A program made the translations under genes and the position numbers. Under the pieces are notes generated by a model. The model was not told the DNA's origin. It did no database searches and worked only from the letters and a program-made list of their open reading frames with translations. This document shows, in pieces, positions 16,129-28,782 of a stretch of DNA of 64,000 nt. This stretch comes from UMGS1696 sp964634795 (GTDB lineage: Bacteria; Bacillota; Clostridia; Oscillospirales; CAG-272): the NCBI GenBank assembly GCA_964634795.1, contig CAZWLL010000004.1, positions 1 to 64,000 on the forward strand, read 5' to 3'. The first letter of the stretch is position 1. Each line of letters opens with the position of its first letter.

Positions 16129-18198
16129 TTAGTTTTTCTTTTCGATTTTATCGCGGATGCTCTTCGGAACTTCTGCGAAGTGATCGGGTTCCATTGAATA
16201 GTTGCCGCGTCCCTGTGTACGTGAACGGAGAGCCGTTGAGTAACCGAACATTTCGGACAGCGGAACATATGCGTTAATCTGGTATGCGCCGTAAACCATT
16301 TCCATGGAGTTAACCTGACCGCGGCGTGTATTGATGTCGCCGATAACATCGCCCATGTATTCTTCGGGAGTTGTAACAACAACCTTCATAATAGGCTCTG
16401 TCAATACGGGATCAGCCTTTGCCATAGCATCCTTGAATGCCATGGAGCCTGCGATCTTGAATGCCATTTCGGATGAGTCGACTTCGTGATATGAACCGTC
16501 GAACAGGTTAACCTTAACGTCAACTACGTTGTAGCCGGCAAGTACACCGGATTCCATAGCGCTTCTGATACCTGCTTCAACAGCGGGAATATATTCCTTC
16601 GGAATAGCTCCGCCGACAACGGTGTTTTCAAATACGAAGCCCGCACCGGGTTCGTTCGGGGAGATTTCGATCTTAACGTGACCGTACTGACCTTTACCAC
16701 CGGACTGACGTGCATACTTGAGATCTGAGGTAGCGGACTTACGGATTGTTTCCTTGTACGCAACCTGCGGACGGCCGACATTAGCTTCAACCTTGAATTC
16801 ACGAAGAAGTCTGTCAACGATAATTTCAAGGTGCAATTCGCCCATACCAGCGATGATGGTCTGACCTGTGTCGCCGTCGGTGTAGGTACGGAATGTCGGG
16901 TCTTCCTCGGCGAGCTTGGAGAGGGCAATACCCATCTTTTCCTCGCCTGCTTTTGTTTTAGGTTCGATAGCGACTCTGATAACGGGTTCCGGGAATTCCA
17001 TAGATTCGAGAACTATGGGAGCCTTTTCGTCACAGAATGTATCACCTGTTGTTGTATTTTTAACGCTTACTACCGCTGCGATATCACCTGCATAGCAGCA
17101 ATCAATGTCCTTACGGTCATTGGCGTGCATCTGAAGGATACGACCGAAACGTTCGCGAGCGCGTTTGGTGGGGTTATAAGCGGTCATACCGGTCTCTATC
17201 TTACCGGAGTAAACTCTGAAGAAGCAGAGCTTTCCGACATAGGGGTCGGTCATGATCTTGAATGCGAGAGCGGAGAACGGTTCATCGTCGGATGAATGAC
17301 GGAATTCTTCCTCACCTGTCTCGGGGTTAACACCCTTGATGGAAGGAATATCAGTCGGGGCGGGCATGTAGTCGATGATGGCGTCGAGAAGCTTCTGTAC
17401 ACCCTTGTTCTTATAAGAAGTACCGCAGATTACGGGAACTATCTTATTGTCGATAGTAGCCTTTCTGAGTGCTGCCTTAAGTTCGGGGACGGAAATTTCT
17501 TCGCCTTCGCAGAACTTTTCGAAAAGCTCTTCATCGGTTTCCGCGATAGCCTCAACCATGGCATCGTGATATTCTTTAGCCTTATCGAGCATGTCTGCCG
17601 GAATAGGCTCAACTCTCATATCCTTACCGAGATCATCATAATAGACATCGGATTCCATGTTCATCAAATCGATGATTCCGCGGAATGTGTCTTCTGCACC
17701 GATCGGGAGCTGAATCGGAACAGCATTGGCTTTAAGGCGTTCCTTCATCTGTTCAACTACGCGATAGAAGTTTGCACCCATTATATCCATTTTGTTGACA
17801 TAAGCCATTCTCGGAACGTTATACTTATTGGCTTGTCTCCAAACAGTTTCAGACTGGGGTTCAACACCGCCCTTAGCACAGAAAACAGTTACCGATCCGT
17901 CAAGAACTCTGAGAGAACGCTCGACTTCAACTGTAAAGTCAACGTGACCGGGAGTGTCGATGATATTGATTCGCGTATTTTTCCAGAAGCAGGTCGTAGC
18001 CGCGGAGGTGATTGTAATACCTCTTTCCTGTTCCTGTTCCATGAAGTCCATAACGGCTGTACCCTCGTGGGTTTCGCCGATTTTATGTGTCTTACCGGTA
18101 TAGAACAGAATGCGCTCCGTTGTTGTTGTTTTACCGGCATCGATGTGAGCCATGATACCGATATTTCTGGTACGCTCAAGTGAATATTCCCTTGGCAT
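16129..18198 (-). CDS. fusA: Elongation factor G
   Basis: The 689-residue translocation GTPase has G1 AHIDAGKTTTTERILFYTG, G2 RGITITSAATT, G3 DTPGHVDF and G4 NKMD. Domain IV carries GVLAGYNVVDVKV and the C-terminus RSRTQGRGNYSME, all conserved. The start was placed at ATG 18198 (MPREYSLERTRN), which has GAAGGAGA 11 nt upstream; a frame beginning at TTG 18219 would place the ribosome site inside the gene. It lies 99 bp after rpsG, within the str operon. Confidence 0.97.
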   Translation of the reverse strand: MPREYSLERTRNIGIMAHIDAGKTTTTERILFYTGKTHKIGETHEGTAVMDFMEQEQERGITITSAATTCFWKNTRINIIDTPGHVDFTVEVERSLRVLDGSVTVFCAKGGVEPQSETVWRQANKYNVPRMAYVNKMDIMGANFYRVVEQMKERLKANAVPIQLPIGAEDTFRGIIDLMNMESDVYYDDLGKDMRVEPIPADMLDKAKEYHDAMVEAIAETDEELFEKFCEGEEISVPELKAALRKATIDNKIVPVICGTSYKNKGVQKLLDAIIDYMPAPTDIPSIKGVNPETGEEEFRHSSDDEPFSALAFKIMTDPYVGKLCFFRVYSGKIETGMTAYNPTKRARERFGRILQMHANDRKDIDCCYAGDIAAVVSVKNTTTGDTFCDEKAPIVLESMEFPEPVIRVAIEPKTKAGEEKMGIALSKLAEEDPTFRTYTDGDTGQTIIAGMGELHLEIIVDRLLREFKVEANVGRPQVAYKETIRKSATSDLKYARQSGGKGQYGHVKIEISPNEPGAGFVFENTVVGGAIPKEYIPAVEAGIRSAMESGVLAGYNVVDVKVNLFDGSYHEVDSSEMAFKIAGSMAFKDAMAKADPVLTEPIMKVVVTTPEEYMGDVIGDINTRRGQVNSMEMVYGAYQINAYVPLSEMFGYSTALRSRTQGRGNYSMEPDHFAEVPKSIRDKIEKKN

Positions 18199-18297
18199 AT
18201 TCTGATTATTCTCCTTCAATTAAAGCTGTAGCTTAATGCTAGTGCTGTCGGTGCACAGGCAATTCCCCGTACCGCATATAAACGGGGGGTAAAAAAA

Positions 18298-18768
18298 TTA
18301 ATACTTGAAATGTGCGAAAGCCTTGTTAGCGTCAGCCATTCTATGGGTTTCTTCTTTCTTCTTGAAAGCTCCGCCTGTAGAATTCTTCGCATCGATGATT
18401 TCAGCTGCGAGACGAGCGCTCATTGTACGTTCGCTTCTGGTTCTTGAATAACCAACGAGCCAACGGAGACCGAGAGTCTGACGGCGTTCGGGTCTAACTT
18501 CCATAGGAACCTGGTAGTTGGAACCGCCTACACGGCGAGCCTTAACCTCGAGAACGGGCATAACGTTCTCAAGAGCTTCCTGGAAAGCTTCAAGCGGGTT
18601 CTGACCGAGCTTTTCTTCGACTTCTGCGAATGCGTCGTAAACGATCTTCTGAGCAACACCCTTCTTACCGTCATACATTACATTATTGATAAGCTTTGTT
18701 ACGAGCTTTGAATTGTAAAGCGGATCCGGAAGAACGTCTCTTTTAGATATCTGACCTCTTCTTGACAC
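18298..18768 (-). CDS. rpsG: 30S ribosomal protein S7
   Basis: The 156-residue length is standard. The protein starts MSRRGQISKRDVLPDPLYNS and contains GVEVKARRVGGSNYQVP-type conserved sequence around residues 75-90 (here LEVKARRVGGSNYQVPMEV) and RWLVGYSRTRSERTM. S7 organises the 3' domain of 16S rRNA and is often the operon's translational regulator. The start codon is GTG, 9 nt after GGAGGG. It lies between rpsL and fusA. Confidence 0.98.
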   Translation of the reverse strand: MSRRGQISKRDVLPDPLYNSKLVTKLINNVMYDGKKGVAQKIVYDAFAEVEEKLGQNPLEAFQEALENVMPVLEVKARRVGGSNYQVPMEVRPERRQTLGLRWLVGYSRTRSERTMSARLAAEIIDAKNSTGGAFKKKEETHRMADANKAFAHFKY

Positions 18769-18906
18769 TGTAACTTCCCTCCTTCATTAAAAATATGAAT
18801 TCATAGGTACTCGAAAGAATATACTTCCGTATGTGAAAGTCGGTCATATAAACATTTATTACTTATATGGGACAATACACAAACGTCTTATTCGAGATTT
18901 GTCCGA

Positions 18907-19320
18907 TTATTTCTTCGGACGCTTTGCACCGTACTTTGAACGGCTCTGCTTACGGTTTGCTACACCCTGTGCATCGAGTGTACCGCGAATGATGTGGTAA
19001 CGTACACCGGGAAGGTCACGAACTCTTCCGCCGCGGATAAGCACTACGGAGTGTTCCTGAAGGTTATGGCCGATACCGGGAATGTAAGTTGTAGCTTCCA
19101 TACCGTTTGTAAGTCTTACTCTGGCGATCTTACGAAGAGCTGAGTTAGGCTTTTTCGGGCCCATTGTTGTAACCTTTGTGCATACGCCGCGCTTCTGGGG
19201 AGAGCTCTGATCTGTAGGACGGTTCTTGAGGTTATTGAATCCCTGCTGAAGTACCGGAGCCTTTGACTTGTAGGTCTTGTCGGTTCTGCCCTGCTTAACG
19301 AGCTGGTTAAATGTAGGCAT
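18907..19320 (-). CDS. rpsL: 30S ribosomal protein S12
   Basis: The 137-residue protein is the decoding-centre ribosomal protein. MPTFNQLVKQGRT, the conserved PKKPNSALRK lysine-proline loop, RVRLTNGMEATTYIPGIGHNLQEHS and VKDLPGVRYHIIRGTLD-like sequence are all present. The lysines where streptomycin-resistance changes occur in other species are wild type. AGGAGG precedes the ATG. It is the first gene of the operon and has its own promoter 137 bp upstream. Confidence 0.98.
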   Translation of the reverse strand: MPTFNQLVKQGRTDKTYKSKAPVLQQGFNNLKNRPTDQSSPQKRGVCTKVTTMGPKKPNSALRKIARVRLTNGMEATTYIPGIGHNLQEHSVVLIRGGRVRDLPGVRYHIIRGTLDAQGVANRKQSRSKYGAKRPKK

Positions 19321-19456
19321 TGTTGTCCTCCTTTTCTTCGGTAATAAATGTTTATATACAAACAGCCGTTATGCTATGTCGGCACAAGACTGTGAGTACC
19401 GTAATTCACACGCAAATTAGGCGTAAATAAAGAACCCCAAATTTTGCGTATACTAT

Positions 19457-19485
19457 ATTCTATCATCATAAAATTGTTTTGTCAA
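19457..19485 (-). promoter_or_regulatory. Promoter of the rpsL-rpsG-fusA-tuf operon
   Basis: Read on the minus strand: TTGACA (19480-19485), a 17-bp spacer, TAGAAT (19457-19462). The leader of about 135 nt to rpsL holds no reading frame I can support; no L7Ae-type gene lies between rpoC and rpsL, although many Bacillota have one there. Confidence 0.7.
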
Positions 19486-19626
19486 GCGGTTTTTATTGCA
19501 TAGGAAAAGTTTCTCCCACTTGCACAATAATAGCAGTTAAACGGGGAATTTATTGGAGAATTTTGATTTATGCAAAAAAATATGCACACTTGCCGCAGAA
19601 GAATGTGATTTCGCTGAAGTGAAGAA

Positions 19627-19658
19627 AAACACACCGTTCTTTTAAAAACGGTGTGTTT
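19627..19658 (-). terminator. Terminator of the rpoB-rpoC operon
   Basis: Twelve-base arms AAACACACCGTT (19627-19638) and AACGGTGTGTTT (19647-19658) with an 8-nt loop; a T-run follows on the minus strand. It separates rpoBC from the str operon, about 140 bp before the str promoter. Confidence 0.85.
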
Positions 19659-19696
19659 AAAGCTATTCTTTAGGCTTAAAAGCTGAGTACTGATAT

Positions 19697-23512
<3,816 letters not shown>

Positions 23513-23540
23513 TGACAGTGTACCTTCTCATGTAATATTC

Positions 23541-23916
23541 TGCCTGCTTTCTTTGGAAAAGAAAGCAGCAAAGAAACTTTATACTTTAGCTTGTCTTGAG
23601 TTGTAAGTTTGTCTTACAAAATGTTTTACCTAAATTGTAAGTGCATCCTACAAAACAGAGGCAAAGANNNNNNNNNNNNNNNNNNNNNNNNNNNNNNNNN
23701 NNNNNNNNNNNNNNNNNNNNNNNNNNNNNNNNNNNNNNNNNNNNNNNNNNNNNNNNNNNNNNNNNNNGTAAGTGCATCCTACAAAACAGAGGCAAAGAAA
23801 CTTTATACTTCGGTTTGTCTTATACTGCAGGTGCAGCTTACAAAATGTTTTACCTAAATTGTAAGTGCATCCTACAAAACAGAGGCAAAGAAACTTTATA
23901 CTTCGGTTTGTCTTAG
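23541..23916 (-). repeat. Gene-end composite repeat array A between rpoB and rpoC (93-bp period, interrupted by a 100-N gap at 23668-23767)
   Basis: On the + strand the shared core begins CAAAGAAACTTTATACTT at 23569, 23793 and 23886 (a fourth is cut by the gap at 23662). The spacing is 93 bp on each side of the gap. Between cores sit hairpins that differ: CTGCTTTCTTT with AAAGAAAGCAG (23544-23568), TTGTAAG with CTTACAA (23601-23619), and CTGCA with TGCAG (23825-23836). In the direction of transcription the core reads CAAACCGAAGTATAAAG, resembling the cores after other genes here. The array starts about 25 nt after the rpoB stop and ends shortly before the rpoC ribosome site, so it must be transcribed in the rpoBC message. 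Copy number is unresolved because of the gap. Confidence 0.85.
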
Positions 23917-23938
23917 ATTGATAATGACGAATATATGA

Positions 23939-26900
23939 TTAATCATCGCCGAGGTCATCGTCGAAGTTATATTCGCCGCGGTCGGCTGCAAAGAGAACAT
24001 CGTCGTCGGGTTCTTCGGGGCCGTCGTCCATATTTTCGTCCTGATATGAATTATAGAGGTCATCGGTTTCGACTGTTTCGCCTACATCGTTTTCCGTAAC
24101 GTCGTTGTCATCGGATACGATATTGGGTGCTTCGATATCATCATCGTTAAGTGTAGAGAGATCGACTTCGTTGCCGTCCTCGCCGAGCACTTTAATATCG
24201 AGACCGAGGGACTGGAGTTCTTTAACGAGAACCTTGAATGCTTCCGGAACGCCGGGAGTGGGGATGTTCTGACCCTTGACTATAGCCTCATAAGCTTTAA
24301 CACGTCCGGTTACGTCGTCGGACTTAACTGTCAGGATTTCCTGAAGGGTATATGCCGCGCCGTAAGCTTCGAGAGCCCATACTTCCATTTCACCGAAACG
24401 CTGGCCGCCGAACTGAGCTTTACCGCCGAGAGGCTGCTGAGTTACGAGTGAGTAAGGACCTGTAGAACGTGCGTGAATCTTATCGTCTACGAGGTGGTGG
24501 AGTTTAAGGTAATACATGATTCCGACTGTTACCGGGTTATCGAACGGAACACCGGTACGTCCGTCGTAAAGAATTGTTTTACCGTCGATTATTTTAAGCT
24601 TTCCTGCCTGTCTGAGTTCCTCGAGGTGAGCCTTATCTTCCTTTTCCTCGCCCGTGATAGGTCTGAGGTCGCGGATTCCGGTTGCGGGGTCTACGGTTTC
24701 CTCGAAGATATTTTTACCGTTTACGTTTTCGTTCGGGAGAACGTTTCTGTCAAGGCCTGCGAGCTTTAAGCATTCCGAGATATCGGCTTCTGTAGCTCCG
24801 TCGAATACGGGAGTCATGATTTTCCAGCCGAGCTTTTTAGCCGCGATTCCGAGGTGAACCTCAAGAACCTGACCGATATTCATACGTGAAGGTACGCCCA
24901 GAGGGTTAAGCACGATATCAAGCGGTGTTCCGTCGGGCAGGAAGGGCATATCCTCCGGCGGGAGAATTCTTGAAACGACACCCTTGTTTCCGTGACGGCC
25001 GGCCATTTTGTCTCCGACGGATATTTTTCTCTTTTGAGCGATATATACGCGGACAACCTTATTTACTCCGGGAGAGAGCTCATCGCCCGCTTCACGGGAG
25101 AATACCTTGACGTCTACTACGATACCCTGTTCGCCGTGCGGAACCTTAAGGGATGTATCGCGGACTTCTCTTGCTTTCTCGCCGAAGATTGCACGGAGCA
25201 GTCTTTCCTCTGCGGTAAGCTCGGTTTCGCCCTTCGGTGTAACCTTACCTACGAGGATATCGTTGGCTCTGACCTCGGTACCTATTTTTACGATACCGTC
25301 GGCATCGAGATCCTTCAGTGCGTCCTCGCCGACGTTCGGAATTTCACGGGTGATTTCTTCCGGGCCGAGCTTGGTATCACGGGCTTCGTGAGAATATTCT
25401 TCGATATGGATTGATGTATAAACATCATCACGTACAAGGCGTTCGTTAAGAAGAACGGCGTCCTCGTAGTTGTAGCCTTCCCATGTCATGAATCCGATGA
25501 GCGCGTTCTTGCCGAGCGCGATTTCGCCCTGTGATGTGGAGGGGCCGTCGGCTATAATCTGACCTGCCTCAACGCGTTCGCCCTGATTTATGATAGGACG
25601 CTGGTTTACGCATGTACCCTGGTTGCTTCTCTTGAATTTAATAAGGCGGTAAGTATCCTTATGTCCGTCATCGCAGTGTATTACGATTTCGTCTGCGGTT
25701 ACGCTTTCGGCCCAACCGGAGTTTTCGCAAACGATGCACACGCCGGAGTCTCTTGCGGCTTTATATTCCATACCTGTTCCGACTATAGGAGAATCGGTAA
25801 CGAGAAGCGGAACTGCCTGCTTCTGCATGTTTGAACCCATGAGCGCACGGGAGTTATCGTCGTTTTCAAGGAACGGGATGCATGCCGTAGCTACCGAAAC
25901 AACCATCTTCGGGCTTACATCCATGAGGGAAACCTTAGCGGGGTCAATCGACATGATTTCGCCGCGTTCTCTTGCGGTAACCTTCTTATTGGCGAAGCAC
26001 GAGTTTTCGTCGAGAGGCTCGTTAGCCTGAGCTACTATATAATTATCCTCGATGTCGGCTGTCATGTATTCGATTTCGTTTGTAACTCTGTGGCGTACGG
26101 TGCCGTCTTCCATTGTTTCGTGAACGACCTTACGGTACGGAGCCTCTATGAAGCCGTATTTCGAGATTTTAGCGTATGTTGCGAGATATGAGATAAGACC
26201 GATGTTAGGACCTTCGGGGGTTTCAATCGGGCACATTCTTCCGTAGTGAGTATAGTGAACGTCACGAACCTCGAATGATGCTCTGTCACGTGAAAGACCG
26301 CCGGGACCGAGTGCGGAGATACGTCTCTTATGAGTAAGCTCTGCGAGGGGGTTGTTCTGGTCCATGAACTGCGACAGAGGGGATGAACCGAAGAAGTCTC
26401 TGATCGCGGTAACAACGGGTCTGATATTTATAAGTGTCTGAGGAGAGAGGGATTCGTTGTCCTGGATGTTCATTCTCTCCTTGATAATCTTGTCCATACG
26501 GGCAAGACCGATTCTGAACTGGTTCTGAAGCAGCTCGCCTACACTGCGGAGACGACGGTTGCCGAGGTGGTCGATATCGTCCGTTGTTCCGACATCGTGG
26601 GAGAGAGCAAGCAGATAGTTGATTGAGGAAAGGATATCCTCTCTGGTGATGTGCTTCGGGCAAAGCTCTGCGATACGGCGTTTAGCTTCCTCGCGTATCT
26701 TAGCCTCGTCTCCTTCGCAGTTTTCTATGATTTCCTCGAGTACGTCGAGACGGCACTTTTCGGCAACGCCGGAATCGTGCAGATCGTATCCGAGAATGTA
26801 TTCGGGATCAACCGCGCCGTTTGAGAACAGCTTAACCTCTGTTCCGTCCTCGAGTGAGAGGTAAACCTCGCATACGCCTGTGCGCTCTACCGTAAGAGCT

Positions 26901-27865
26901 TCATCTGCGGAGAGGGTATGTCCTTCCTCGAAGAGGAGCTCACCTGTGAGAGGGTTAACTATCGGTCGGGACAGCGTACGTCCGGAGATACGTACCGCAA
27001 GTGCGAGCTTTTTGTCGTACTTATGACGGCCTACGGGGTAGAGGTCATATCTCTTGGGATCGAAGAACAGCGAGTTCATGAGCAATTCCGCAGACTCGAC
27101 TATCGGAGGCTCGCCCGGACGGAGCTTGGTATAAATTTCCTTCAAAGCTTCATCACGGATGGATGTCTTGTTTTCGATAGCTCTCTGTTCGCATGTTTCT
27201 TTTTCGAGCGTTACTGAAAGCTTCGGCTCAACACCGAAAACTTCTTCGATTTCTTCTTTGGTTTGAATACCGAGGGCGCGGATAAGAATCGTTACGGGGA
27301 TTTTTCTGTTTTTATCTATACGTACATAGAAAATGTCGTTGGCGTCTGTTTCGTATTCGAGCCATGCGCCGCGGTAAGGGATAACGGTAGCGGCATAAAT
27401 TCGCTTGCCGGATTTATCCACGGAGCTTTCGTAATATACACCGGGAGAACGTACTATCTGTGAAACGACAACACGTTCCGCACCGTTGATAACGAAGGTA
27501 CCCTTATCCGTCATTATCGGGAAGTCTCCCATGAAAATCGATGACTGCTTGACTTCACCGGTAAGCTTATTGGTAAGACGAACGTCGACCTTAAGAGGTG
27601 CGGCGTAGTTTACGTCTCTTTCCTTGCATTCCTCGACGGGGTATTTTGGTTTCGCGTCGAAAGAATAACCGACGAAATCTATAAAAAGGTTGCCTGAGTA
27701 GTCGGTTATGGGGGATACGTCCTCAAGGACTTCCATCAGTCCTTTATCGAGGAACCAGTTGAATGACTCCTTTTGGATTTCGATAAGGCTGGGCATTTCC
27801 AGCGGCTCATCAATTTTGGAGAAACTCATTCGTATGTTTTTTCCAACCTTTTGAGGTTTGACCAT
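23939..27865 (-). CDS. rpoB: DNA-directed RNA polymerase subunit beta
   Basis: The 1308-residue subunit carries the rifampicin-binding region (GSSPLSQFMDQNNPLAELTHKRR, with LGPGGLSRDRA), RPIINQGERV, the GYNYEDAVLLNERLVRDD segment and the C-terminal clamp segment GKAQFGGQRFGEMEVWALEA. The rifampicin-pocket residues look wild type. Beyond the conserved end (about TPGVPEAFKVLVKELQSLGLD) is an acidic tail of some 85 residues rich in Asp, Glu and Asn. The start was set at ATG 27865 because GGAG lies 10 nt upstream; the frame is open to ATG 27907 (14 more residues), which has no ribosome site. It has its own promoter and is followed by repeat array A and rpoC. Confidence 0.97.
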   Translation of the reverse strand: MVKPQKVGKNIRMSFSKIDEPLEMPSLIEIQKESFNWFLDKGLMEVLEDVSPITDYSGNLFIDFVGYSFDAKPKYPVEECKERDVNYAAPLKVDVRLTNKLTGEVKQSSIFMGDFPIMTDKGTFVINGAERVVVSQIVRSPGVYYESSVDKSGKRIYAATVIPYRGAWLEYETDANDIFYVRIDKNRKIPVTILIRALGIQTKEEIEEVFGVEPKLSVTLEKETCEQRAIENKTSIRDEALKEIYTKLRPGEPPIVESAELLMNSLFFDPKRYDLYPVGRHKYDKKLALAVRISGRTLSRPIVNPLTGELLFEEGHTLSADEALTVERTGVCEVYLSLEDGTEVKLFSNGAVDPEYILGYDLHDSGVAEKCRLDVLEEIIENCEGDEAKIREEAKRRIAELCPKHITREDILSSINYLLALSHDVGTTDDIDHLGNRRLRSVGELLQNQFRIGLARMDKIIKERMNIQDNESLSPQTLINIRPVVTAIRDFFGSSPLSQFMDQNNPLAELTHKRRISALGPGGLSRDRASFEVRDVHYTHYGRMCPIETPEGPNIGLISYLATYAKISKYGFIEAPYRKVVHETMEDGTVRHRVTNEIEYMTADIEDNYIVAQANEPLDENSCFANKKVTARERGEIMSIDPAKVSLMDVSPKMVVSVATACIPFLENDDNSRALMGSNMQKQAVPLLVTDSPIVGTGMEYKAARDSGVCIVCENSGWAESVTADEIVIHCDDGHKDTYRLIKFKRSNQGTCVNQRPIINQGERVEAGQIIADGPSTSQGEIALGKNALIGFMTWEGYNYEDAVLLNERLVRDDVYTSIHIEEYSHEARDTKLGPEEITREIPNVGEDALKDLDADGIVKIGTEVRANDILVGKVTPKGETELTAEERLLRAIFGEKAREVRDTSLKVPHGEQGIVVDVKVFSREAGDELSPGVNKVVRVYIAQKRKISVGDKMAGRHGNKGVVSRILPPEDMPFLPDGTPLDIVLNPLGVPSRMNIGQVLEVHLGIAAKKLGWKIMTPVFDGATEADISECLKLAGLDRNVLPNENVNGKNIFEETVDPATGIRDLRPITGEEKEDKAHLEELRQAGKLKIIDGKTILYDGRTGVPFDNPVTVGIMYYLKLHHLVDDKIHARSTGPYSLVTQQPLGGKAQFGGQRFGEMEVWALEAYGAAYTLQEILTVKSDDVTGRVKAYEAIVKGQNIPTPGVPEAFKVLVKELQSLGLDIKVLGEDGNEVDLSTLNDDDIEAPNIVSDDNDVTENDVGETVETDDLYNSYQDENMDDGPEEPDDDVLFAADRGEYNFDDDLGDD

Positions 27866-27933
27866 CGAGCTATCACTCCATTCTGTTGACTGTGCCCTTT
27901 TCGGCATGAATTATTAGTGGATATGCTGTGAAA

Positions 27934-27951
27934 TTGAGGCTAAAAGCCTCA
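27934..27951 (-). other. Leader hairpin upstream of rpoB
   Basis: TGAGGC and GCCTCA arms with a 6-nt loop in the roughly 120-nt leader between the rpoB promoter and start. It could be an attenuator, but no T-run follows. Confidence 0.3.
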
Positions 27952-27985
27952 TATGCCGCAAAGGGCGAAGCTATATCAGTATACG

Positions 27986-28014
27986 ATTATACCACGAAAA
28001 ACGACATCAGTCAA
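27986..28014 (-). promoter_or_regulatory. Promoter of rpoB-rpoC
   Basis: Read on the minus strand: TTGACT (28009-28014), a 17-bp spacer, TATAAT (27986-27991), with TGG before the -10. It is divergent from the rplS promoter 130 bp away. Confidence 0.8.
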
Positions 28015-28143
28015 GTTAAAAATCGCACTGTCAATACCGAAACGATGATATTTACAAACTGACGTGAAATAATTTACAATAATTTAAATAGTAAATATTT
28101 TGTAAACAATAGTCCTTTCGGAGAAGATTTTTCTTCTCGGGTA

Positions 28144-28172
28144 TTGCCAAGCGGAATGCAATGTGGTATAAT
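28144..28172 (+). promoter_or_regulatory. Promoter of rplS
   Basis: TTGCCA (28144-28149), a 17-bp spacer ending TGTGG, TATAAT (28167-28172). The 100-nt leader to rplS contains inverted repeats (e.g. CGTGT with ACACG near 28182-28206) and might be an L19 autoregulatory leader, but I cannot match it securely to the known motif. Confidence 0.75.
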
Positions 28173-28272
28173 ATTTTCCGCACGTGTTCTGGAAAATCCA
28201 TGTACACGCAAACGGGCAGTCCTCTGCATGACTCAGCACGAATGCCTATGATTCAAGAAAGGAAGAGTAAAA

Positions 28273-28614
28273 ATGAACAAGCTCGAAGTTTTTGCAAATG
28301 AGCAGCTGAAGGAAACAGTACCCTCCTTCGGCATCGGCGACACAGTACGCGTCCATAACCGTATTAAAGAAGGTACACGTGAAAGAATTCAGATGTATGA
28401 AGGAACAGTTATCGCTCGTCACGGCGGCGGTATCTCCGAAACATTCACCGTTCGTCGTGTTGCATACGGCGTAGGCGTTGAAAAGACCTTCCCCATCCAT
28501 TCTCCCAACGTTGTAGATGTTGAAGTTATCCGCAAGGGTAAAGTTCGTCGTGCTAAGCTCTACTACATCAGAGAGAGAGTCGGCAAGGCTTCTAAGGTTA
28601 AGGAACTCATCTGA
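28273..28614 (+). CDS. rplS: 50S ribosomal protein L19
   Basis: The 113-residue protein has the L19 pattern: FGIGDTVRVHNRIKEG, ERIQMYEGTVIARHGGGISETFTVRRVAYGVGVEKTFP, and the end KVRRAKLYYIRERVGKASK. L19 sits at the 30S-50S interface. GAAAGGA precedes the ATG. Here it is a single-gene transcript with its own promoter and terminator, not joined to rpsP-trmD as in many Bacillota. Confidence 0.97.
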   Translation: MNKLEVFANEQLKETVPSFGIGDTVRVHNRIKEGTRERIQMYEGTVIARHGGGISETFTVRRVAYGVGVEKTFPIHSPNVVDVEVIRKGKVRRAKLYYIRERVGKASKVKELI

Positions 28615-28627
28615 CAAAGCAAAACAG

Positions 28628-28660
28628 CGGTTTCCGTGCAAAAACGGAAGCCGTTTTTTT
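28628..28660 (+). terminator. Terminator of rplS
   Basis: Ten-base arms CGGTTTCCGT (28628-28637) and ACGGAAGCCG (28644-28653), 6-nt loop, followed by seven T. It could also stop the convergent lipoprotein gene. Confidence 0.88.
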
Positions 28661-28674
28661 GATATAAACGCAAA

Positions 28675-28782
28675 AATCCCGCGGGATTCTTTTATCTCGA
28701 CCTCTATTCGTCAGCTCTTTGGTCTGACCTTCGGAGGTCGGGATTTTTTAAAAATATCCCGCGGGATTTTGATTTTTTCGCC
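28675..28782 (-). repeat. Gene-end composite repeat B after solute-binding protein copy 2
   Basis: Two copies of a perfect GC palindrome (AATCCCGCGGGATT at 28675-28688; ATCCCGCGGGAT at 28756-28767) bracket a segment which, in gene orientation, holds GACCTCCGAAGGTC and GAGCTGACGAATAG. The latter resembles the AGCTGAATAG core of the neighbouring arrays, with two extra bases. It begins about 15 nt after the stop codon of the lipoprotein gene. Confidence 0.6.

Noticed and set aside
14871..18183. Long open frames on the + strand opposite tuf and fusA
   Set aside because: They are antisense shadows of highly expressed, codon-biased genes; no ribosome sites, no recognisable domains, and the minus-strand genes are certain.
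25992..27463. Long frames on the + strand opposite rpoB and rpoC
   Set aside because: Same reason: antisense to a certain gene, with Ser/Leu/Phe-rich or repetitive composition and no starts.
28144..28272. Firm call of an L19 leader RNA
   Set aside because: Inverted repeats are present, but I could not match the sequence to the known leader consensus, so it is only mentioned with the promoter.
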